Of a stretch of 49,001 bases of DNA, positions 24,365 to 35,372 are shown in pieces. The position numbers and the translations under genes are program-made. The notes beneath the pieces were generated by a model. It ran no database searches and was not told the DNA's origin. It saw only the letters and a list, made by a program, of their open reading frames with translations. How positions within the stretch are numbered: position 1 is the stretch's first letter; each line of letters starts with the position of its first letter. This DNA comes from Eubacteriales bacterium. Its GTDB lineage: Bacteria > Bacillota > Clostridia > Lachnospirales > Lachnospiraceae. The stretch lies in the NCBI GenBank assembly GCA_030524455.1, contig JAUNGT010000020.1, positions 1 to 49,001 on the forward strand. Direction: 5' to 3'.

Positions 24365-25678
24365 TCAGTCATTCAAAAATCCTTTGTAATTTCTCACCAG
24401 CATCTGGGACTCAATCTGCTTTAAGGTCTCCAACAGCACGCTGACAATAATGATCAGGCTCGTTCCGCCGAAGGATACGCTCGCGCCGAATACGCCGTTA
24501 AAAATATACGGAAGTATGCACACAATGCTTAAGCCGCTCGCGCCGATAAAGATCAGGTAGTTTAAGATTCTGGACAGATAATCGCTGGTGGGCTTGCCCG
24601 GCCGGATGCCCGGGATGAAGCCGCCCTGCTTTTTCATGTTGTTGGCAATCTCCAGCGGATTGAAGGTGATGGACGTATAGAAATACGCAAAAAATACGAC
24701 CATCGCCACATACAGGAGCAGACCGAGGGTATATACCGGCTGAGACGGATCACACCAGTAGGTGGAGTTTAAGCCCCGCAGGATATGTCCCCAGAAGCCG
24801 GTCCCGCTGTAGCCCGTAAGCTGTGCGATAATCACCGGGATCTGCAGGATGGACTGCGCAAAGATAACCGGGATAACGCCCGCGGTGTTGACCTTCAGAG
24901 GGATAAAGGAGGACTGGCCTCCCACCATCTTGCGGCCCTGCACCTTTTTCGCGTACTGCACGGGGATCTTCCTCACCGCGTCGTTGAGCACAATGACAAG
25001 CACCACCATGCCGACGATGATCGCCAGAATGATCACAGCTGCCAGTGCGCCCACCGCCACGGCCTTGCCTTTGACAAACTGCTCGTAAAGGCTGGCCAGA
25101 TCGCTGGGCATCCGGGAGATGATGTTGATCGTCAGGACGATGGAAATACCGTTTCCAACGCCATGCTCCGTGATCCTCTCACCGATCCACATCAGAAAGG
25201 CGCTGCCCGCCGTCAGCGCGGCAACCGCCGTGATAACGGTAAACGCGTTGAAGTCCGGGATCAGTCCCTGACGGCCCAGTCCGATGGACAGGGCGGTCGA
25301 TTCAACCAGCGCCAGCGCCACCGTCACATATCTCGTGATAGCGGTCAGCTTCTTACGCCCCTCCTCACCGTCCTTCTGCATCTCCTCCAGCTTCGGGATC
25401 GCAATCGTCAGAAGCTGGATGATGATGGAGGACGTGATGTAGGGAGTAATATTCAGCGCGAACAGGGAGTAGTTCTCGAAGGAACCTCCCGTGAACGCGT
25501 TAAAAAAACTGAAGGTATCACCCGTCTGCGCCGCAAACCAGTTGGAGAAGAAGTGCCTGTCGACACCCGGCACCGGAAGCTGGCAGCCGATACGGACAAC
25601 CACCAGCATCAGGAAGGTGAAGAACAGCTTCTTGCGGATCTCCTTGATCTTGAACGCATTTTTCAGGGTAGTAAGCAT
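24365..25678 (-). CDS. secY: protein translocase subunit SecY
   Basis: A 437-residue membrane protein with about ten transmembrane segments, such as LFFTFLMLVVVRIGCQLPVP, VTVALALVESTALSIGLGRQ and YTLGLLLYVAMVVFFAYFYT. Family motifs include NGISIVLTINIISRMP, the cytoplasmic loop IPVQYAKKVQGRKMVGGQSS, and PGIRPGKPTSDYLSRILNYL. It forms the central channel of the Sec export pathway. Its ATG follows directly after the rplO stop with no gap. Confidence 0.98.
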   Translation of the reverse strand: MLTTLKNAFKIKEIRKKLFFTFLMLVVVRIGCQLPVPGVDRHFFSNWFAAQTGDTFSFFNAFTGGSFENYSLFALNITPYITSSIIIQLLTIAIPKLEEMQKDGEEGRKKLTAITRYVTVALALVESTALSIGLGRQGLIPDFNAFTVITAVAALTAGSAFLMWIGERITEHGVGNGISIVLTINIISRMPSDLASLYEQFVKGKAVAVGALAAVIILAIIVGMVVLVIVLNDAVRKIPVQYAKKVQGRKMVGGQSSFIPLKVNTAGVIPVIFAQSILQIPVIIAQLTGYSGTGFWGHILRGLNSTYWCDPSQPVYTLGLLLYVAMVVFFAYFYTSITFNPLEIANNMKKQGGFIPGIRPGKPTSDYLSRILNYLIFIGASGLSIVCILPYIFNGVFGASVSFGGTSLIIIVSVLLETLKQIESQMLVRNYKGFLND

Positions 25679-26119
25679 TTACATCACCTCTGCAGTTCCA
25701 CCAAGCGCCTCGATCTTTTCTTTTGCGGATGCACTGAAGGCATTTGCTTTCACATCGAGCTTCTTGGTAAGTTCTCCGTTTCCAAGAATTTTTACGCCGT
25801 CTCTGGGATTCTTTACGATTCCCTTCTCGATCAGGCTTTCAACAGTAACAGTCTCTCCGTTGTCAAATACTTCAAGTGCGCTTACATTGATTGCGACGAT
25901 ATCCTTCGCGTTGTAGTTGGTAAAGCCTCTCTTCGGGATACGTCTGTATAAAGGCATCTGGCCGCCTTCAAAGCCCGGTCTGGGAGCGCCGGAACGCGCC
26001 TTCTGACCCTTGTGGCCCTTGCCTGCCGTCTTTCCGTTTCCGGAAGCGTGGCCGCGGCCTCTTCTAAAATTATCGCTGTGTACAGAACCTGCAGCAGGCC
26101 GTAAGTTAGATAATTCCAT
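25679..26119 (-). CDS. rplO: 50S ribosomal protein L15
   Basis: 146 residues of normal length. The N-terminus [20 protein letters not shown] and basic loop [20 protein letters not shown] are typical of L15, as is [17 protein letters not shown]. It is a late-assembling protein of the 50S subunit. It sits between rpmD and secY and probably couples to secY translation because the two genes abut. Confidence 0.98.
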   Translation of the reverse strand: MELSNLRPAAGSVHSDNFRRGRGHASGNGKTAGKGHKGQKARSGAPRPGFEGGQMPLYRRIPKRGFTNYNAKDIVAINVSALEVFDNGETVTVESLIEKGIVKNPRDGVKILGNGELTKKLDVKANAFSASAKEKIEALGGTAEVM

Positions 26120-26138
26120 TGCGTTGCACCTCCTCTTC

Positions 26139-26324
26139 TTATGCTTCTTCTACCTTCAGCATATATCCAACCTTCTGGATCATACCTCTGGTAGACGCGT
26201 TATCAGGCATGATAACAGTCTTGTGCATTTTGGTAAGGCCCATAGCCTCCACAGTTGCCCTGTGCTTGGGAACCGCGCCGATGGGGGACTTCACCAAAGT
26301 GATCTTCAAATTCTTCTCTGCCAT
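26139..26324 (-). CDS. rpmD: 50S ribosomal protein L30
   Basis: 61 residues, the short bacterial form: [20 protein letters not shown], then [20 protein letters not shown] and [17 protein letters not shown]. It is between rpsE and rplO, its standard place. Confidence 0.98.
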   Translation of the reverse strand: MAEKNLKITLVKSPIGAVPKHRATVEAMGLTKMHKTVIMPDNASTRGMIQKVGYMLKVEEA

Positions 26325-26341
26325 TTTCGTCTCCTCCTGGT

Positions 26342-26851
26342 TTAAGCCATGATCTCTTCTACAGATTTACCACGCTTTGCTGCCACCTCTTCAGGAGTCT
26401 TGATCTGGCTCAGGCCCTGGATGGTCGCCAGTACGACGTTCTGTTTGTTGGTGGAGCCAAGAGCCTTGGTCCGGATGTTCTTGATGCCTGCCAGCTCGCA
26501 CACGATACGTGCCGGGCCGCCTGCGATGATACCGGTACCGTCGGGAGCCTTCTTCAGCAGAACAGTGGAAGATCCAAACTTGCCGAGGAAGTCATGCGTA
26601 ACGGAATTGTTCTCGTCAAGAGCAACGCTTACCAGATGCTTTGCAGCGTCTTCCTTGCCCTTGCGGATCGCCTCCGGGATTTCAACGGACTTGCCCAGGC
26701 CAACGCCCACATGTCCGTTGCCGTCTCCAACTACCACTAAAGCTGTGAAACGCATGTTGCGGCCGCCTTTTACAACCTTGGTAACACGTTTGATGGAAAC
26801 GACTTTTTCTGTTAATTCCAGATTTGTCGTATCAATAATTGTTCTTCTCAT
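26342..26851 (-). CDS. rpsE: 30S ribosomal protein S5
   Basis: 169 residues. Double-stranded RNA-binding region [40 protein letters not shown], followed by [20 protein letters not shown]. Gly/Val loop around [14 protein letters not shown] corresponds to the spectinomycin loop and looks wild type. Located 17 bases after the L30 gene in reverse order, with rplR upstream. Confidence 0.98.
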   Translation of the reverse strand: MRRTIIDTTNLELTEKVVSIKRVTKVVKGGRNMRFTALVVVGDGNGHVGVGLGKSVEIPEAIRKGKEDAAKHLVSVALDENNSVTHDFLGKFGSSTVLLKKAPDGTGIIAGGPARIVCELAGIKNIRTKALGSTNKQNVVLATIQGLSQIKTPEEVAAKRGKSVEEIMA

Positions 26852-26869
26852 CTGATGTGTTCTCCCTTC

Positions 26870-27238
26870 CTAGAATGTCAGGCCAGCTTCTCTGGCTGCC
26901 TCAGCTAAAGCTGCAACTTTTCCCTGGTAGATGTAGCCGCCGCGGTCGAAAACAACCTCGGTGATACCCTTCTCCAGAGCGCGTTTTGCAATCACAGTTC
27001 CCAAATATGCCGCAGCATCAACGTTATTGGTCTTCTCCAGCTCGCCCTTCACATCCTTCTCCAGAGTGGAAGCAGCTGCCAGGGTCTTGCCAACGGTATC
27101 GTCGATAATTTGAGCATACATATGATTATTGCTTCTGAATACGGCCAGACGCGGTCTTTCAGGAGTGCCGCTGAAACGGTTGCGCATTCTTCTGTGCTTG
27201 TTCTCACGAACGATCTGTCTTGATTTCTTACTAACCAT
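26870..27238 (-). CDS. rplR: 50S ribosomal protein L18
   Basis: 122 residues. Basic N-terminus [20 protein letters not shown] for 5S rRNA, followed by [20 protein letters not shown] and the C-terminal [27 protein letters not shown]. All are typical of bacterial L18. It is between rplF and rpsE. Confidence 0.98.
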   Translation of the reverse strand: MVSKKSRQIVRENKHRRMRNRFSGTPERPRLAVFRSNNHMYAQIIDDTVGKTLAAASTLEKDVKGELEKTNNVDAAAYLGTVIAKRALEKGITEVVFDRGGYIYQGKVAALAEAAREAGLTF

Positions 27239-27258
27239 TTTTACACTCTCCTTATCCC

Positions 27259-27801
27259 TTATTTCTTACCGGTCTTGCCGACTTTGCGTCTGATCACCTC
27301 ATCAGCATACTTGATACCCTTGCCCTTGTAAGGCTCCGGACGTCTCTTGTCTCTGATCTCAGCTGCAAACTGGCCGACCTTCTCTTTGTCGATGCCCTTT
27401 ACAATGATGATGTTCTGGCCTTCCAGCGCTGTCTCGATGCCTTCGGGATCCTCCATCTCAACCGGGTGGGAATAACCTAAGGATAATGTCAGTTTCTTGC
27501 CTGCCTTTGCCGCCTTGTAGCCGACGCCGTTTACCTCGAGCTTCTTCTCGTAGCCCTGGGTAACGCCCACTACCATGTTGTTGACCAGAGTTCTGGTCAG
27601 ACCGTGCAGGGATTTCATTTTCTTTAAGTCATTGGGGCGGCTCACTACAACGTGTCCGTCCTCCACTTTGATTGTCATCTCTTCGGGAAGCACTCTCTCC
27701 AGAGTTCCCTTGGGACCTTTTACAGTCACTTTATTATTTTCTGCAACCTCTACAGTAACGCCTGCAGGAATCGCGATTGGCATTCTTCCTATACGTGACA
27801 T
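27259..27801 (-). CDS. rplF: 50S ribosomal protein L6
   Basis: 180 residues with the two L6 repeats: [20 protein letters not shown], then [20 protein letters not shown], and [20 protein letters not shown]; the C-terminal [20 protein letters not shown] is the rRNA-contact signature. Normal length and position after rpsH. Confidence 0.98.
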   Translation of the reverse strand: MSRIGRMPIAIPAGVTVEVAENNKVTVKGPKGTLERVLPEEMTIKVEDGHVVVSRPNDLKKMKSLHGLTRTLVNNMVVGVTQGYEKKLEVNGVGYKAAKAGKKLTLSLGYSHPVEMEDPEGIETALEGQNIIIVKGIDKEKVGQFAAEIRDKRRPEPYKGKGIKYADEVIRRKVGKTGKK

Positions 27802-27841
27802 GCCCGTACCTCCGTTTAATTATAAAATGATCGTCCTCGTC

Positions 27842-28243
27842 TTACCAAACGTATGCGAGAACCTCGCCGCCTACCTGCAGCTCTCTCGCCTTCTTATCGG
27901 TTACAACGCCCTGGTTCGTGGAAATGATCGCGATGCCCAGGCCGCCCAGCACTCTGGGGAGCTCCTCCTTGCCGGCATACACGCGCAGGCCGGGCTTGGA
28001 GATTCTCTTGATGCCGGAGATGATCTTGTCGTTCTTGTCCTCGCCGTACTTTAAGGTGATGTGGATGGTCTTGAAGGCACCCTCGTCCAGTACGTCATAT
28101 TTCTTAATGTAACCCTCATCCAGCAGGATCTGCGCAATCGCCAGCTTCATCTTGGACGCAGGCACATCTACCGTATCATGCTTTGCAGTATTTGCGTTGC
28201 GGATTCTTGTAAGCATATCTGCAATAGGATCGCTCATTGTCAT
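27842..28243 (-). CDS. rpsH: 30S ribosomal protein S8
   Basis: 133 residues: [40 protein letters not shown], and the C-terminal [20 protein letters not shown] with GGEVLAYVW. The start at 28243 has GGAGG nine bases upstream; a second Met two codons later is possible. In the spc operon S8 is often the autogenous repressor; no clear target site was identified here. Confidence 0.98.
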   Translation of the reverse strand: MTMSDPIADMLTRIRNANTAKHDTVDVPASKMKLAIAQILLDEGYIKKYDVLDEGAFKTIHITLKYGEDKNDKIISGIKRISKPGLRVYAGKEELPRVLGGLGIAIISTNQGVVTDKKARELQVGGEVLAYVW

Positions 28244-28272
28244 TGTGATTTACCTCCTTCTCTTGCCAGCTC

Positions 28273-28458
28273 TTACCAGCTTGCCTTTTTCACGCCGGGA
28301 ATCTGTCCCTTGTATGCCAGTTCACGGAAGCAAATTCTGCAGATTCCGTATTTTCTCAGAACCGAATGGGGACGGCCGCAAATCTTACAACGTGTGTATT
28401 CTCTGGAAGAGAATTTGGGTGTACGCTGCTGCTTAATCTTCATTGCTGTTTTAGCCAT
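28273..28458 (-). CDS. rpsN: 30S ribosomal protein S14, zinc type
   Basis: 61 residues, the short C+ form: CKIC and CRIC make the four-Cys zinc site in [20 protein letters not shown], followed by [19 protein letters not shown]. The zinc-dependent form suits the standard spc-operon copy; no zinc-free paralogue is in this window. Confidence 0.98.
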   Translation of the reverse strand: MAKTAMKIKQQRTPKFSSREYTRCKICGRPHSVLRKYGICRICFRELAYKGQIPGVKKASW

Positions 28459-28477
28459 GAAATCATTTACCTCCTTC

Positions 28478-29017
28478 TTACTTTGCGAAAGGCATGCCGA
28501 ACAGTCTCAGCAATTCGCGCGCCTCTTCGTCCGTCTTGGCCGTGGTCACGACGATCACGTCCATACCTCTCACCTTTTCCACCTTATCGTACTCGATCTC
28601 GGGGAAAATCAGCTGCTCCTTGATGCCCAGGGCATAGTTGCCTCTGCCGTCGAAGGAATCAGCGCTCACGCCGCGGAAGTCGCGGACGCGGGGCAGTGCC
28701 AGGTTCACCAGACGATCCATGAAGTCATACATTTTCTCGCCGCGAAGAGTTGTCTTGCATCCGATGGGCATGCCCTCACGGATTTTGAAGTTGGCAACGG
28801 AATTTTTCGCTCTGGTAAGAACGGCCTTCTGGCCGGTAATGGTCTCCAGATCCTTCACTGCGGAGTCCAGAATCTTGGCATTCTCCTTTGCCTCGCCAAC
28901 ACCCATGTTGATGACGATCTTGTCAAGCTTCGGAACTTCCATCACATTCTTATATCCGAACTTCTTGATCATAGCGTCTACGATCTCGTCTTTATATAAA
29001 CTTTTCAATCTGCTCAC
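28478..29017 (-). CDS. rplE: 50S ribosomal protein L5
   Basis: 179 residues: [40 protein letters not shown], the 5S rRNA region [20 protein letters not shown] and [20 protein letters not shown]. The C-terminal [20 protein letters not shown] is also typical. Standard position between rplX and rpsN. Confidence 0.98.
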   Translation of the reverse strand: MSRLKSLYKDEIVDAMIKKFGYKNVMEVPKLDKIVINMGVGEAKENAKILDSAVKDLETITGQKAVLTRAKNSVANFKIREGMPIGCKTTLRGEKMYDFMDRLVNLALPRVRDFRGVSADSFDGRGNYALGIKEQLIFPEIEYDKVEKVRGMDVIVVTTAKTDEEARELLRLFGMPFAK

Positions 29018-29040
29018 GTTATTAGCCTCCTTCCTCGGAA

Positions 29041-29355
29041 TTATTTGTCGATCACTTCGCCGGTGGACTTGGCGAAACGAACCTTCTTGCCGTCCTCCAC
29101 CTTAAAGCCGATGCGGGTCGCTTTCCCATTGTGAAGATACATCACGTTGGAGATATCGATGGGAGCCTCCCTCTGGATAATTCCGCCGTTCTGATTTGCT
29201 GCAGAAGGCTTCGTGTGCTTGGTAATCATATTGACCTTCTCAACAGTCACTCTGCCGTTCTTATGGTCAACGGCAACAACTTTTCCTTCTTTGTCCTTAT
29301 CTTTGCCGGCGATGACCTTTACCGTATCGCCCTTTTTGATTTTCATGGTAGACAT
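29041..29355 (-). CDS. rplX: 50S ribosomal protein L24
   Basis: 104 residues with the KOW motif: [59 protein letters not shown] and [20 protein letters not shown] complete the family pattern. AAGGAGGTGCC precedes the ATG at 29355. Confidence 0.98.
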   Translation of the reverse strand: MSTMKIKKGDTVKVIAGKDKDKEGKVVAVDHKNGRVTVEKVNMITKHTKPSAANQNGGIIQREAPIDISNVMYLHNGKATRIGFKVEDGKKVRFAKSTGEVIDK

Positions 29356-29367
29356 AAAGGCACCTCC

Positions 29368-29736
29368 TTATAATACTTCCGGAGCCAGAGAAGCAATTTT
29401 CATAAACTGCTTGTCACGAAGCTCACGCGCTACTGGCCCAAAGATACGGGTTCCCCTGGGGGTCTTGTCGTCCTTGATGATGACAGCAGCATTCTCGTCA
29501 AACTTGATGTAGGAGCCGTCCTTGCGGCGAACGCCCTTCACGGAGCGAACCACGACAGCCTTCACCACGTCGCCCTTCTTTACAACCCCTCCGGGTGTTG
29601 CATCTTTGACGCTGGCAACGATGATATCACCGATATTTGCATATCTTCTGGTAGAGCCGCCCATAACGCGGATGCACAGAATCTCCTTCGCACCTGTGTT
29701 ATCGGCAACTTTCAGTCTCGTTTCCTGTTGAATCAT
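29368..29736 (-). CDS. rplN: 50S ribosomal protein L14
   Basis: 122 residues: [40 protein letters not shown], and RPxG-like [20 protein letters not shown]. Perfectly typical in length and sequence; first gene after rpsQ. Confidence 0.98.
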   Translation of the reverse strand: MIQQETRLKVADNTGAKEILCIRVMGGSTRRYANIGDIIVASVKDATPGGVVKKGDVVKAVVVRSVKGVRRKDGSYIKFDENAAVIIKDDKTPRGTRIFGPVARELRDKQFMKIASLAPEVL

Positions 29737-29772
29737 GATAATTCTCCTTCCAACTTCATTACTTGCCGCAGA

Positions 29773-30027
29773 TTATTTCGCTCTCTCGATGATCTCAACA
29801 AGTCTCCATCTCTTGTCCTTGGACAGCGGCCTTGTCTCCATCACCTTCACGGTATCGCCAATGTTGCACTCGTTGTTCTCATCGTGTGCCTTCAGCTTGT
29901 AGGTCTCTTTCACGATCTTCTTGTAAAGGGGATGCTTTACATGATCTTCAATGGCAACGACGATCGTTTTGTCCATCTTATTGCTAACGACTTTACCAGT
30001 ACGTGTTTTTCTCAGATTACGTTCCAC
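29773..30027 (-). CDS. rpsQ: 30S ribosomal protein S17
   Basis: 84 residues: [40 protein letters not shown], and [20 protein letters not shown] followed by [14 protein letters not shown]. It binds 16S rRNA early in 30S assembly. Position between rpmC and rplN is standard. Confidence 0.98.
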   Translation of the reverse strand: MERNLRKTRTGKVVSNKMDKTIVVAIEDHVKHPLYKKIVKETYKLKAHDENNECNIGDTVKVMETRPLSKDKRWRLVEIIERAK

Positions 30028-30049
30028 GTTCGTTTACTCCTTTCTGGAT

Positions 30050-30259
30050 TTACTCTGCAACCTTGGCTTTCTGTGTCATCACTGTCTGGATTCTGGCGAT
30101 GTTCTTTCTGACCTCGCGGATCCGTGCGGTGTTGTCAAGCTGGTTTGTTGCGTTCTGGAATCTCAAATTGAAAAGTTCCTTCTTGGCAGCCGTCAGTTCC
30201 TGTGCCAGATCAGCGGCCGACTTATTCTTCAAATCTTCTACATAGGTTTTAGACTTCAT
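30050..30259 (-). CDS. rpmC: 50S ribosomal protein L29
   Basis: 69 residues, two long helices: [40 protein letters not shown], then [27 protein letters not shown] is the family signature. The start overlaps the end of rplP by 11 bases, so the two are probably coupled. Confidence 0.98.
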   Translation of the reverse strand: MKSKTYVEDLKNKSAADLAQELTAAKKELFNLRFQNATNQLDNTARIREVRKNIARIQTVMTQKAKVAE

Positions 30260-30686
30260 TTGCTACACCGCCTTCCAAGTCTGCTTTCGAAACAATTTTG
30301 CACTTGCAGGGAAGCTTATGCATTGCGAGACGAAGTGCCTCCTTTGCAGCCTCCTCCGGAACACCCGCGATCTCGAACATCACACGGCCCGGCTTCACAA
30401 CTGCTACCCAGTACTCCAGAGCGCCCTTACCGGAACCCATTCGAGTCTCGGCAGGCTTTGCCGTAACCGGCTTGTCAGGGAAGATCTTGATCCATACCTG
30501 ACCGGTACGCTTTGTATAACGTGTCAGTGCGATACGGGCTGCCTCGATCTGGTTGGACTTGATCCAGCAGGGCTCGAGGGCTACCAGTCCGTACTCTCCG
30601 TAAGTGATTGTATTGCCGCGCAATGCCTTTCCGGCCATGGTGCCGCGGAACTGTTTACGACGTTTTACTCTCTTCGGCATTAACAT
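30249..30686 (-). CDS. rplP: 50S ribosomal protein L16
   Basis: 145 residues: [20 protein letters not shown], with [20 protein letters not shown] and [20 protein letters not shown] plus [20 protein letters not shown]. Normal length. The N-terminal MLMPKR start fits the family; it follows rpsC with a two-base gap. Confidence 0.98.
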   Translation of the reverse strand: MLMPKRVKRRKQFRGTMAGKALRGNTITYGEYGLVALEPCWIKSNQIEAARIALTRYTKRTGQVWIKIFPDKPVTAKPAETRMGSGKGALEYWVAVVKPGRVMFEIAGVPEEAAKEALRLAMHKLPCKCKIVSKADLEGGVANEV

Positions 30687-30688
30687 AG

Positions 30689-31345
30689 TTATTTATCGCT
30701 CCCTTCCTTGTTTCCCTTTGTAGGAAGTACCTCGCCTTTGTAGATCCACACCTTTACGCCAACCTTGCCGTAGGTGGTATCTGCCTCTGCGAATCCATAA
30801 TCGATGTCAGCTCTCAGGGTCTGCAGCGGAATGGTTCCCTCGCTGTAGAACTCGGTACGCGCGATATCTGCACCGCCCAGACGGCCGGATGCAGCAGTCT
30901 TGATGCCCAGCGCGCCGGCCTTCATGGTTCTGCCGATGCAGGACTTCATTGCACGTCTGAAGGATACGCGGTTCTCCAGCTGCTGCGCGATGTTCTCGGC
31001 AACCAGCTGCGCGTCGCGGTCGGGTCTCTTGATCTCCTTGATGTCGATTAAGACCTTCTTGTCCGTCAGCTTGGACAGCTCCTTCTTGGTCACTTCGATC
31101 TCTGCGCCGCCCTTGCCGATCACAACGCCGGGCTTTGCGGTGTAGAGGATCACCTTTACTCTGTCAGACGCTCTCTCGATCTCGATCTTGGAAACGCCTG
31201 CAGCGTACAGCTTTTTCTTCAAAAATTTTCTGATATTGTAGTCTTCTACTAAGAAGTCCGCATACTCGGCGTCTGCATACCATCTGGAATCCCAGTCCTT
31301 GATGACGCCGACTCTTAAACCATGAGGATTAACTTTCTGTCCCAT
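30689..31345 (-). CDS. rpsC: 30S ribosomal protein S3
   Basis: 218 residues: the N-terminal [20 protein letters not shown], the KH domain [20 protein letters not shown] with GxxG loop, and the C-terminal [40 protein letters not shown]. It forms part of the mRNA entry site. Follows rplV by 11 bases. Confidence 0.98.
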   Translation of the reverse strand: MGQKVNPHGLRVGVIKDWDSRWYADAEYADFLVEDYNIRKFLKKKLYAAGVSKIEIERASDRVKVILYTAKPGVVIGKGGAEIEVTKKELSKLTDKKVLIDIKEIKRPDRDAQLVAENIAQQLENRVSFRRAMKSCIGRTMKAGALGIKTAASGRLGGADIARTEFYSEGTIPLQTLRADIDYGFAEADTTYGKVGVKVWIYKGEVLPTKGNKEGSDK

Positions 31346-31356
31346 TATCCTTCCTC

Positions 31357-31746
31357 CTACTTTCTCTCATCCAGCACTACGGTGATGTGGCTCATTCTCT
31401 TCTCGATTCTGTAAGCACGGCCCTGCGCCCTGGGTCTTACTCTCTTCATCGTAGGCCCCTTGTTCGCGTAGCACTCTGCCACATACAGGTTATCTCTGTT
31501 CATGCCGTTGTTGTTCTCGGCATTTGCCGCAGCGGATTCGAGCAGCTTCTTTACCAGGCTGGAAGCATATCTGGGATTGTAGGTTACGACTGCCAGCGCG
31601 GTCGCCAGGTCCTTCCCTCTGATCGCATCCAGTACAAAACAAGCTTTCGTTACAGACACTCTTGCGTAGGATAATTTTGCAGAAGGTCTTGTATCTTTAT
31701 TCGCATTTCTTTCTCTCTTAATCTGAGATCTATGTCCTTTAGCCAT
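31357..31746 (-). CDS. rplV: 50S ribosomal protein L22
   Basis: 129 residues: [40 protein letters not shown], and the exit-tunnel hairpin [20 protein letters not shown], then [14 protein letters not shown]. It lines the peptide exit tunnel. The tunnel loop has no insertion or deletion visible, so a macrolide-sensitive form is expected. Confidence 0.98.
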   Translation of the reverse strand: MAKGHRSQIKRERNANKDTRPSAKLSYARVSVTKACFVLDAIRGKDLATALAVVTYNPRYASSLVKKLLESAAANAENNNGMNRDNLYVAECYANKGPTMKRVRPRAQGRAYRIEKRMSHITVVLDERK

Positions 31747-31765
31747 GAATAAAACCTCCTTTCAA

Positions 31766-32047
31766 TTACCTGACTTTGGATTTCTTTTCGTCCTTGCCGT
31801 GGCCCCTGTAGGTCCTGGTAGCGACGAATTCGCCAAGCTTGTGTCCAACCATGTCTTCAGTTACATATACCGGAACATGCTTACGGCCGTCATGAACTGC
31901 AATCGTGTGTCCAACGAAGGACGGGAAAATTGTAGAACGACGGGACCAGGTCTTGATAACCTGTTTCTGTCCGGAAGCATTGAGTGCGTCCACTTTTTTC
32001 AGCAGGCTGGCGTCAGCGAACGGTCCTTTTTTCAGTGATCTAGCCAT
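31766..32047 (-). CDS. rpsS: 30S ribosomal protein S19
   Basis: 93 residues: [40 protein letters not shown], and [20 protein letters not shown] followed by GHGKD. Standard length and place after rplB. Confidence 0.98.
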   Translation of the reverse strand: MARSLKKGPFADASLLKKVDALNASGQKQVIKTWSRRSTIFPSFVGHTIAVHDGRKHVPVYVTEDMVGHKLGEFVATRTYRGHGKDEKKSKVR

Positions 32048-32067
32048 TATTCTTCTCCTCCTTAACC

Positions 32068-32910
32068 TTATTTGATAGCCTTACCGTTTCTTCTTCTCAC
32101 AATCAGCTTGTTGGAAGCCTTCTTAGACTTTCTCGTCTTCAAGCCGAGTGCCGGTTTGCCCCAAGGAGTGCTCGGACCAGGACGGCCGATGCCGGTCTTG
32201 CCTTCACCACCGCCGTGCGGATGGTCGTTCGGGTTCATAACGGAACCGCGGACCGTAGGACGGATGCCCATGTGACGCTTGCGTCCTGCCTTACCATAGT
32301 TGATCAGGTTGTGATCGCCGTTGCCTACAACGCCTACGGTTGCGCGGCACACGATCGGAACCATTCTCATCTCACCGGAGGGAAGTCTCAGAGTCGCATA
32401 CTTGCCTTCCTTCGCCATCAGCTGCGCGCTGTTTCCCGCAGAACGAACCATCTGGCCGCCCTTGCCGGGGTATAACTCAATGTTGTGTACCTGAGTACCA
32501 ACAGGAATCTCGGATAACGGCAGGCAGTTGCCCACTCTCACCTCGGCCTCGGGGCCGTTCATAACCTTCTGGCCGACGGTCAGGCCTTCGGGAGCCAGGA
32601 TGTATGCCTTCTGGCCGTCCGCGTAGCAGATCAGCGCGATGTTCGCCGTTCTGTTGGGATCGTACTCAATGCCCACAACGGTTGCCGGAATGCCGTCCTT
32701 GAATCTCTTGAAGTCTACGATTCTGTACTGTCTGCGAACGCCGCCGCCGTGATGACGAACGGTGATCTTGCCCTGGTTGTTACGGCCGGAATTCTTTTTC
32801 AGAGATACGCACAGGCTCTTTTCGGGAGTCTTCTTGGTGATCTCGGAAAAATCGGAACCAGTCATGTTTCTTCTGGAAGGTGTATAGGGATTATAGGTTT
32901 TAATTCCCAT
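32068..32910 (-). CDS. rplB: 50S ribosomal protein L2
   Basis: 280 residues. The start at 32910 ([20 protein letters not shown]) has AAAGGAGAAATCATC before ATG; longer readings lack this. [20 protein letters not shown] is the RNA-binding N-terminal signature, and the peptidyl-transferase loop [20 protein letters not shown] with its conserved His is intact. L2 is needed for subunit joining and peptide bond formation. The 81-base gap from rplW contains two small hairpins. Confidence 0.98.
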   Translation of the reverse strand: MGIKTYNPYTPSRRNMTGSDFSEITKKTPEKSLCVSLKKNSGRNNQGKITVRHHGGGVRRQYRIVDFKRFKDGIPATVVGIEYDPNRTANIALICYADGQKAYILAPEGLTVGQKVMNGPEAEVRVGNCLPLSEIPVGTQVHNIELYPGKGGQMVRSAGNSAQLMAKEGKYATLRLPSGEMRMVPIVCRATVGVVGNGDHNLINYGKAGRKRHMGIRPTVRGSVMNPNDHPHGGGEGKTGIGRPGPSTPWGKPALGLKTRKSKKASNKLIVRRRNGKAIK

Positions 32911-32991
32911 GATGATTTCTCCTTTACTATTTATTATCGCGCTTTGTTTGCGCATGGGTTGGAGCCTTCTGACGGCTCCCTACGCTCGGAA

Positions 32992-33291
32992 TCAAAGACC
33001 TGCGAAGATCTCGATCTCCTTGCTGTCCGCGGTCAGAGTCACGATCGCCTTCTTGATTTTGGCGGTCTTGCCGACTACCATGCCGCGTCTCTTGTTCTTG
33101 CCGGGTGCATTCAGGGTGTTTACCTTCGCAACCTTTGCGCCCTCGAACATCTTCTCCACAGCCTCTTTGATCTGGGACTTGTTTGCTTCCGGATGTACCA
33201 GGAAGGTATATTTCTTCTCGCCCATACCGGCCATGCTCTTCTCAGTGATCACGGGTTTGAGGATAACGTCGTAGTATTTAATGTCAGCCAT
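32992..33291 (-). CDS. rplW: 50S ribosomal protein L23
   Basis: 99 residues: [40 protein letters not shown] and [39 protein letters not shown]. It sits at the exit tunnel and docks trigger factor. Its start overlaps the rplD stop by one base. Confidence 0.98.
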   Translation of the reverse strand: MADIKYYDVILKPVITEKSMAGMGEKKYTFLVHPEANKSQIKEAVEKMFEGAKVAKVNTLNAPGKNKRRGMVVGKTAKIKKAIVTLTADSKEIEIFAGL

Positions 33292-33911
33292 TATGCGTAC
33301 ACCTCCTCGATCGTCTTAACGGCATCCTTGGTCAGAACAACCTTGCCTGCCTTCATGATGTCATATACGTTGATGGTGTTGGGCAGAGCCATCTTTACAG
33401 AAGGGATGTTCTTTGCGCTCATCATTACGTTTGCATCGTTCTCGTTTACAACTACCAGACCGTTGTTCACATCCAGGTTCTTCATCACCTGCGCGAAATT
33501 CTTGGTCTTGATCTCATCAAACTTCAGCTCGTCTACGACAACCAGCTTTGCGTTTGCAACCTTGTCGGTCAGAGCGGACTTTAACGCTGCCCTCTTCTCT
33601 TTTCTGTTGAGCTTGAAGGAGTAATCTCTCGGAACGGGAGCGAATACAACGCCGCCGCCGGTCCACTGGGGAGCGCGGATGGAGCCCTGTCTTGCGTGAC
33701 CGGTTCCCTTCTGTCTCCAGGGTTTTCTTCCGCCGCCGGAAACCTCAGAGCGGGTCTTTGCTTTCTGCGTTCCCTGACGATTGTTTGCAAGCTGCTGAAC
33801 GACTGCCATGTGTACCAGATGCTCGTTTACCTCAACACCGAACACCGCATCGTTTAACTCGATCGTATCGATCTGCTTGCCTTCCATATTATAAACAGAT
33901 ACGTTTGCCAT
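33291..33911 (-). CDS. rplD: 50S ribosomal protein L4
   Basis: 206 residues: [20 protein letters not shown], the tunnel loop region [20 protein letters not shown] with [20 protein letters not shown], then [20 protein letters not shown]. In some bacteria L4 controls its own S10 operon through the leader; a structured leader is present upstream of rpsJ, but an L4 site cannot be identified by eye. Confidence 0.98.
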   Translation of the reverse strand: MANVSVYNMEGKQIDTIELNDAVFGVEVNEHLVHMAVVQQLANNRQGTQKAKTRSEVSGGGRKPWRQKGTGHARQGSIRAPQWTGGGVVFAPVPRDYSFKLNRKEKRAALKSALTDKVANAKLVVVDELKFDEIKTKNFAQVMKNLDVNNGLVVVNENDANVMMSAKNIPSVKMALPNTINVYDIMKAGKVVLTKDAVKTIEEVYA

Positions 33912-33934
33912 CTGTGTGGTCCTCCTTTCCAGTT

Positions 33935-34618
33935 TTAAGCCTCCACCTTAGTGGTTTCCTTGATCGTTACCAGCGCTTTTCTGGGGCCGGGCACCGCGCC
34001 CTTTACCAGGATCAGGTTCTTGTCTGCGTCAACTCTCACAACGTCCAGATTCTGAACGGTAACCTTCACGCAGCCCATGTGGCCGGGCATTCCCTTGCCC
34101 TTGAACACGCGGCTCGGAGAGGAGCAGGCGCCGTTGGAGCCCTGGTGACGATGGAACTTGGAGCCGTGAGCCATGGGGCCTCTGTGCTGGCCAAGTCTCT
34201 TGATCGCGCCCTGGAATCCCTTACCCTTGCTGATCGCGGTAGCATCGATTCTGTCGCCGGCCGCGAAGATATCTGCCTTGATCTCCTGCGCCAACGCATA
34301 CTCGGAAGCGTTCTCAAACCGGAACTCTCTTACATATCTCTTGCAGGAAACACCAGCCTTCGCAAAATGTCCCTTCTGAGCTTTATTTACACCATGTCTG
34401 TGAATAACTTCCTTCTTGCCGGCCTTGTCTCTGTTGATGATCTTTTCCTTCTTGTCAACAAAGCCAACCTGCACTGCCTCGTATCCGTCGTTCTCTGCGG
34501 TCTTGATCTGCGTCACAACGCAGGGTCCGGCCTGCAGCACAGTTACGGGAACCAGCACGCCGTCGTCATTGAAGATTTGAGTCATTCCGACTTTGGTCGC
34601 TAAAATCGCTTTTTTCAT
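33935..34618 (-). CDS. rplC: 50S ribosomal protein L3
   Basis: 227 residues. The start [20 protein letters not shown] at 34618 follows AGGAGGTTAAC. The signature [20 protein letters not shown] and the C-terminal [20 protein letters not shown] are normal. The loop that reaches the peptidyl-transferase centre shows no unusual change. Confidence 0.98.
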   Translation of the reverse strand: MKKAILATKVGMTQIFNDDGVLVPVTVLQAGPCVVTQIKTAENDGYEAVQVGFVDKKEKIINRDKAGKKEVIHRHGVNKAQKGHFAKAGVSCKRYVREFRFENASEYALAQEIKADIFAAGDRIDATAISKGKGFQGAIKRLGQHRGPMAHGSKFHRHQGSNGACSSPSRVFKGKGMPGHMGCVKVTVQNLDVVRVDADKNLILVKGAVPGPRKALVTIKETTKVEA

Positions 34619-34737
34619 TGTTAACCTCCTGTTGTTGTCTACATAGCGGAATGTTCGCAGCTTTCCTTCCCTTTCCCAAAGGGCGGTTAAAGCAGTTGGA
34701 CTATTCATACGTCTCTGTAGAGGTTCTGTGCAAAAAC

Positions 34738-35055
34738 TTATTTGGTCTTCATTTTGATATCAATGTACACGCCGGCAGGCATTTCCAGTCTCTGCAGAGC
34801 ATCGACGGTCTTGGGTGTGGGTGTGATGATATCGATCAGTCTCTTGTGCGTGCGGCGCTCGAACTGCTCTCTGGAGTCCTTGTACTTGTGTACGGCGCGC
34901 AGGATGGTCACTACTTCCTTCTTCGTGGGAAGCGGTACCGGTCCGCTCACCTGTGCTCCATTTTTCTTGACTGTTTCGATGATTTTCTTCGCAGACGCAT
35001 CAACCAACTGATGATCGTAAGCTTTCAGTGTAATCCTCATTACCTGATTTGCCAT
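34738..35055 (-). CDS. rpsJ: 30S ribosomal protein S10
   Basis: 105 residues starting [20 protein letters not shown] at 35055 behind [51 protein letters not shown] and [20 protein letters not shown] are typical. S10 is also the NusE transcription factor. It is the first gene of the S10 operon, with a 280-base leader upstream. Confidence 0.98.
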   Translation of the reverse strand: MANQVMRITLKAYDHQLVDASAKKIIETVKKNGAQVSGPVPLPTKKEVVTILRAVHKYKDSREQFERRTHKRLIDIITPTPKTVDALQRLEMPAGVYIDIKMKTK

Positions 35056-35337
35056 AAAAAAAGTCGCCTCCTTTTCGCGCTTTTGAGATAAGTGCGACAA
35101 GCGGTGACTGTACACGTTCCCGTGTGTGTCCTGTTGATAAGCAACCCTGAGAAGTTTCCTTCTCTCTTATCCGTGAACCTACACGTTGTTTCCCCTGTCG
35201 TCGGACAGGTGCTGTTATCTGGTACAGTGACTTGTCGTCAGTTTACAAACTTGACATTCGCTCCGCGTAAAAACCTGCAGGGATTATGTATTTTCCGCTG
35301 CAGCAACCTTACGCTTCATCGCTATCATGTCACAGCA
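35056..35337 (-). promoter_or_regulatory. structured leader of the S10 operon
   Basis: The RNA from the predicted start near 35,337 to rpsJ is about 280 bases. Hairpins can be drawn at 35194-35209 (CCTGTC/GACAGG), 35149-35164 (GAGAAG/CTTCTC) and 35112-35125 (ACACG/CGTGT). A CTGCAG-based stem region at 35272-35303 resembles one in the rpsL-rpsG gap. A long structured leader is consistent with autogenous ribosomal protein control. Confidence 0.55.
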
Positions 35338-35343
35338 TTTATG

Positions 35344-35372
35344 AGTATACCCGAAAAAAACGGGAATTGCAA
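35344..35372 (-). promoter_or_regulatory. S10 operon promoter
   Basis: Minus strand TTGCAA (35372-35367) and TATACT (35349-35344) with a 17-base spacer. The whole promoter lies within a 16-bp inverted repeat (35347-35389). Confidence 0.8.

Noticed and set aside
24785..25951. Long open frame antisense to secY and rplO
   Set aside because: Low-complexity His/Asp/Arg-rich translation with no family pattern; the opposite strand carries certain genes.
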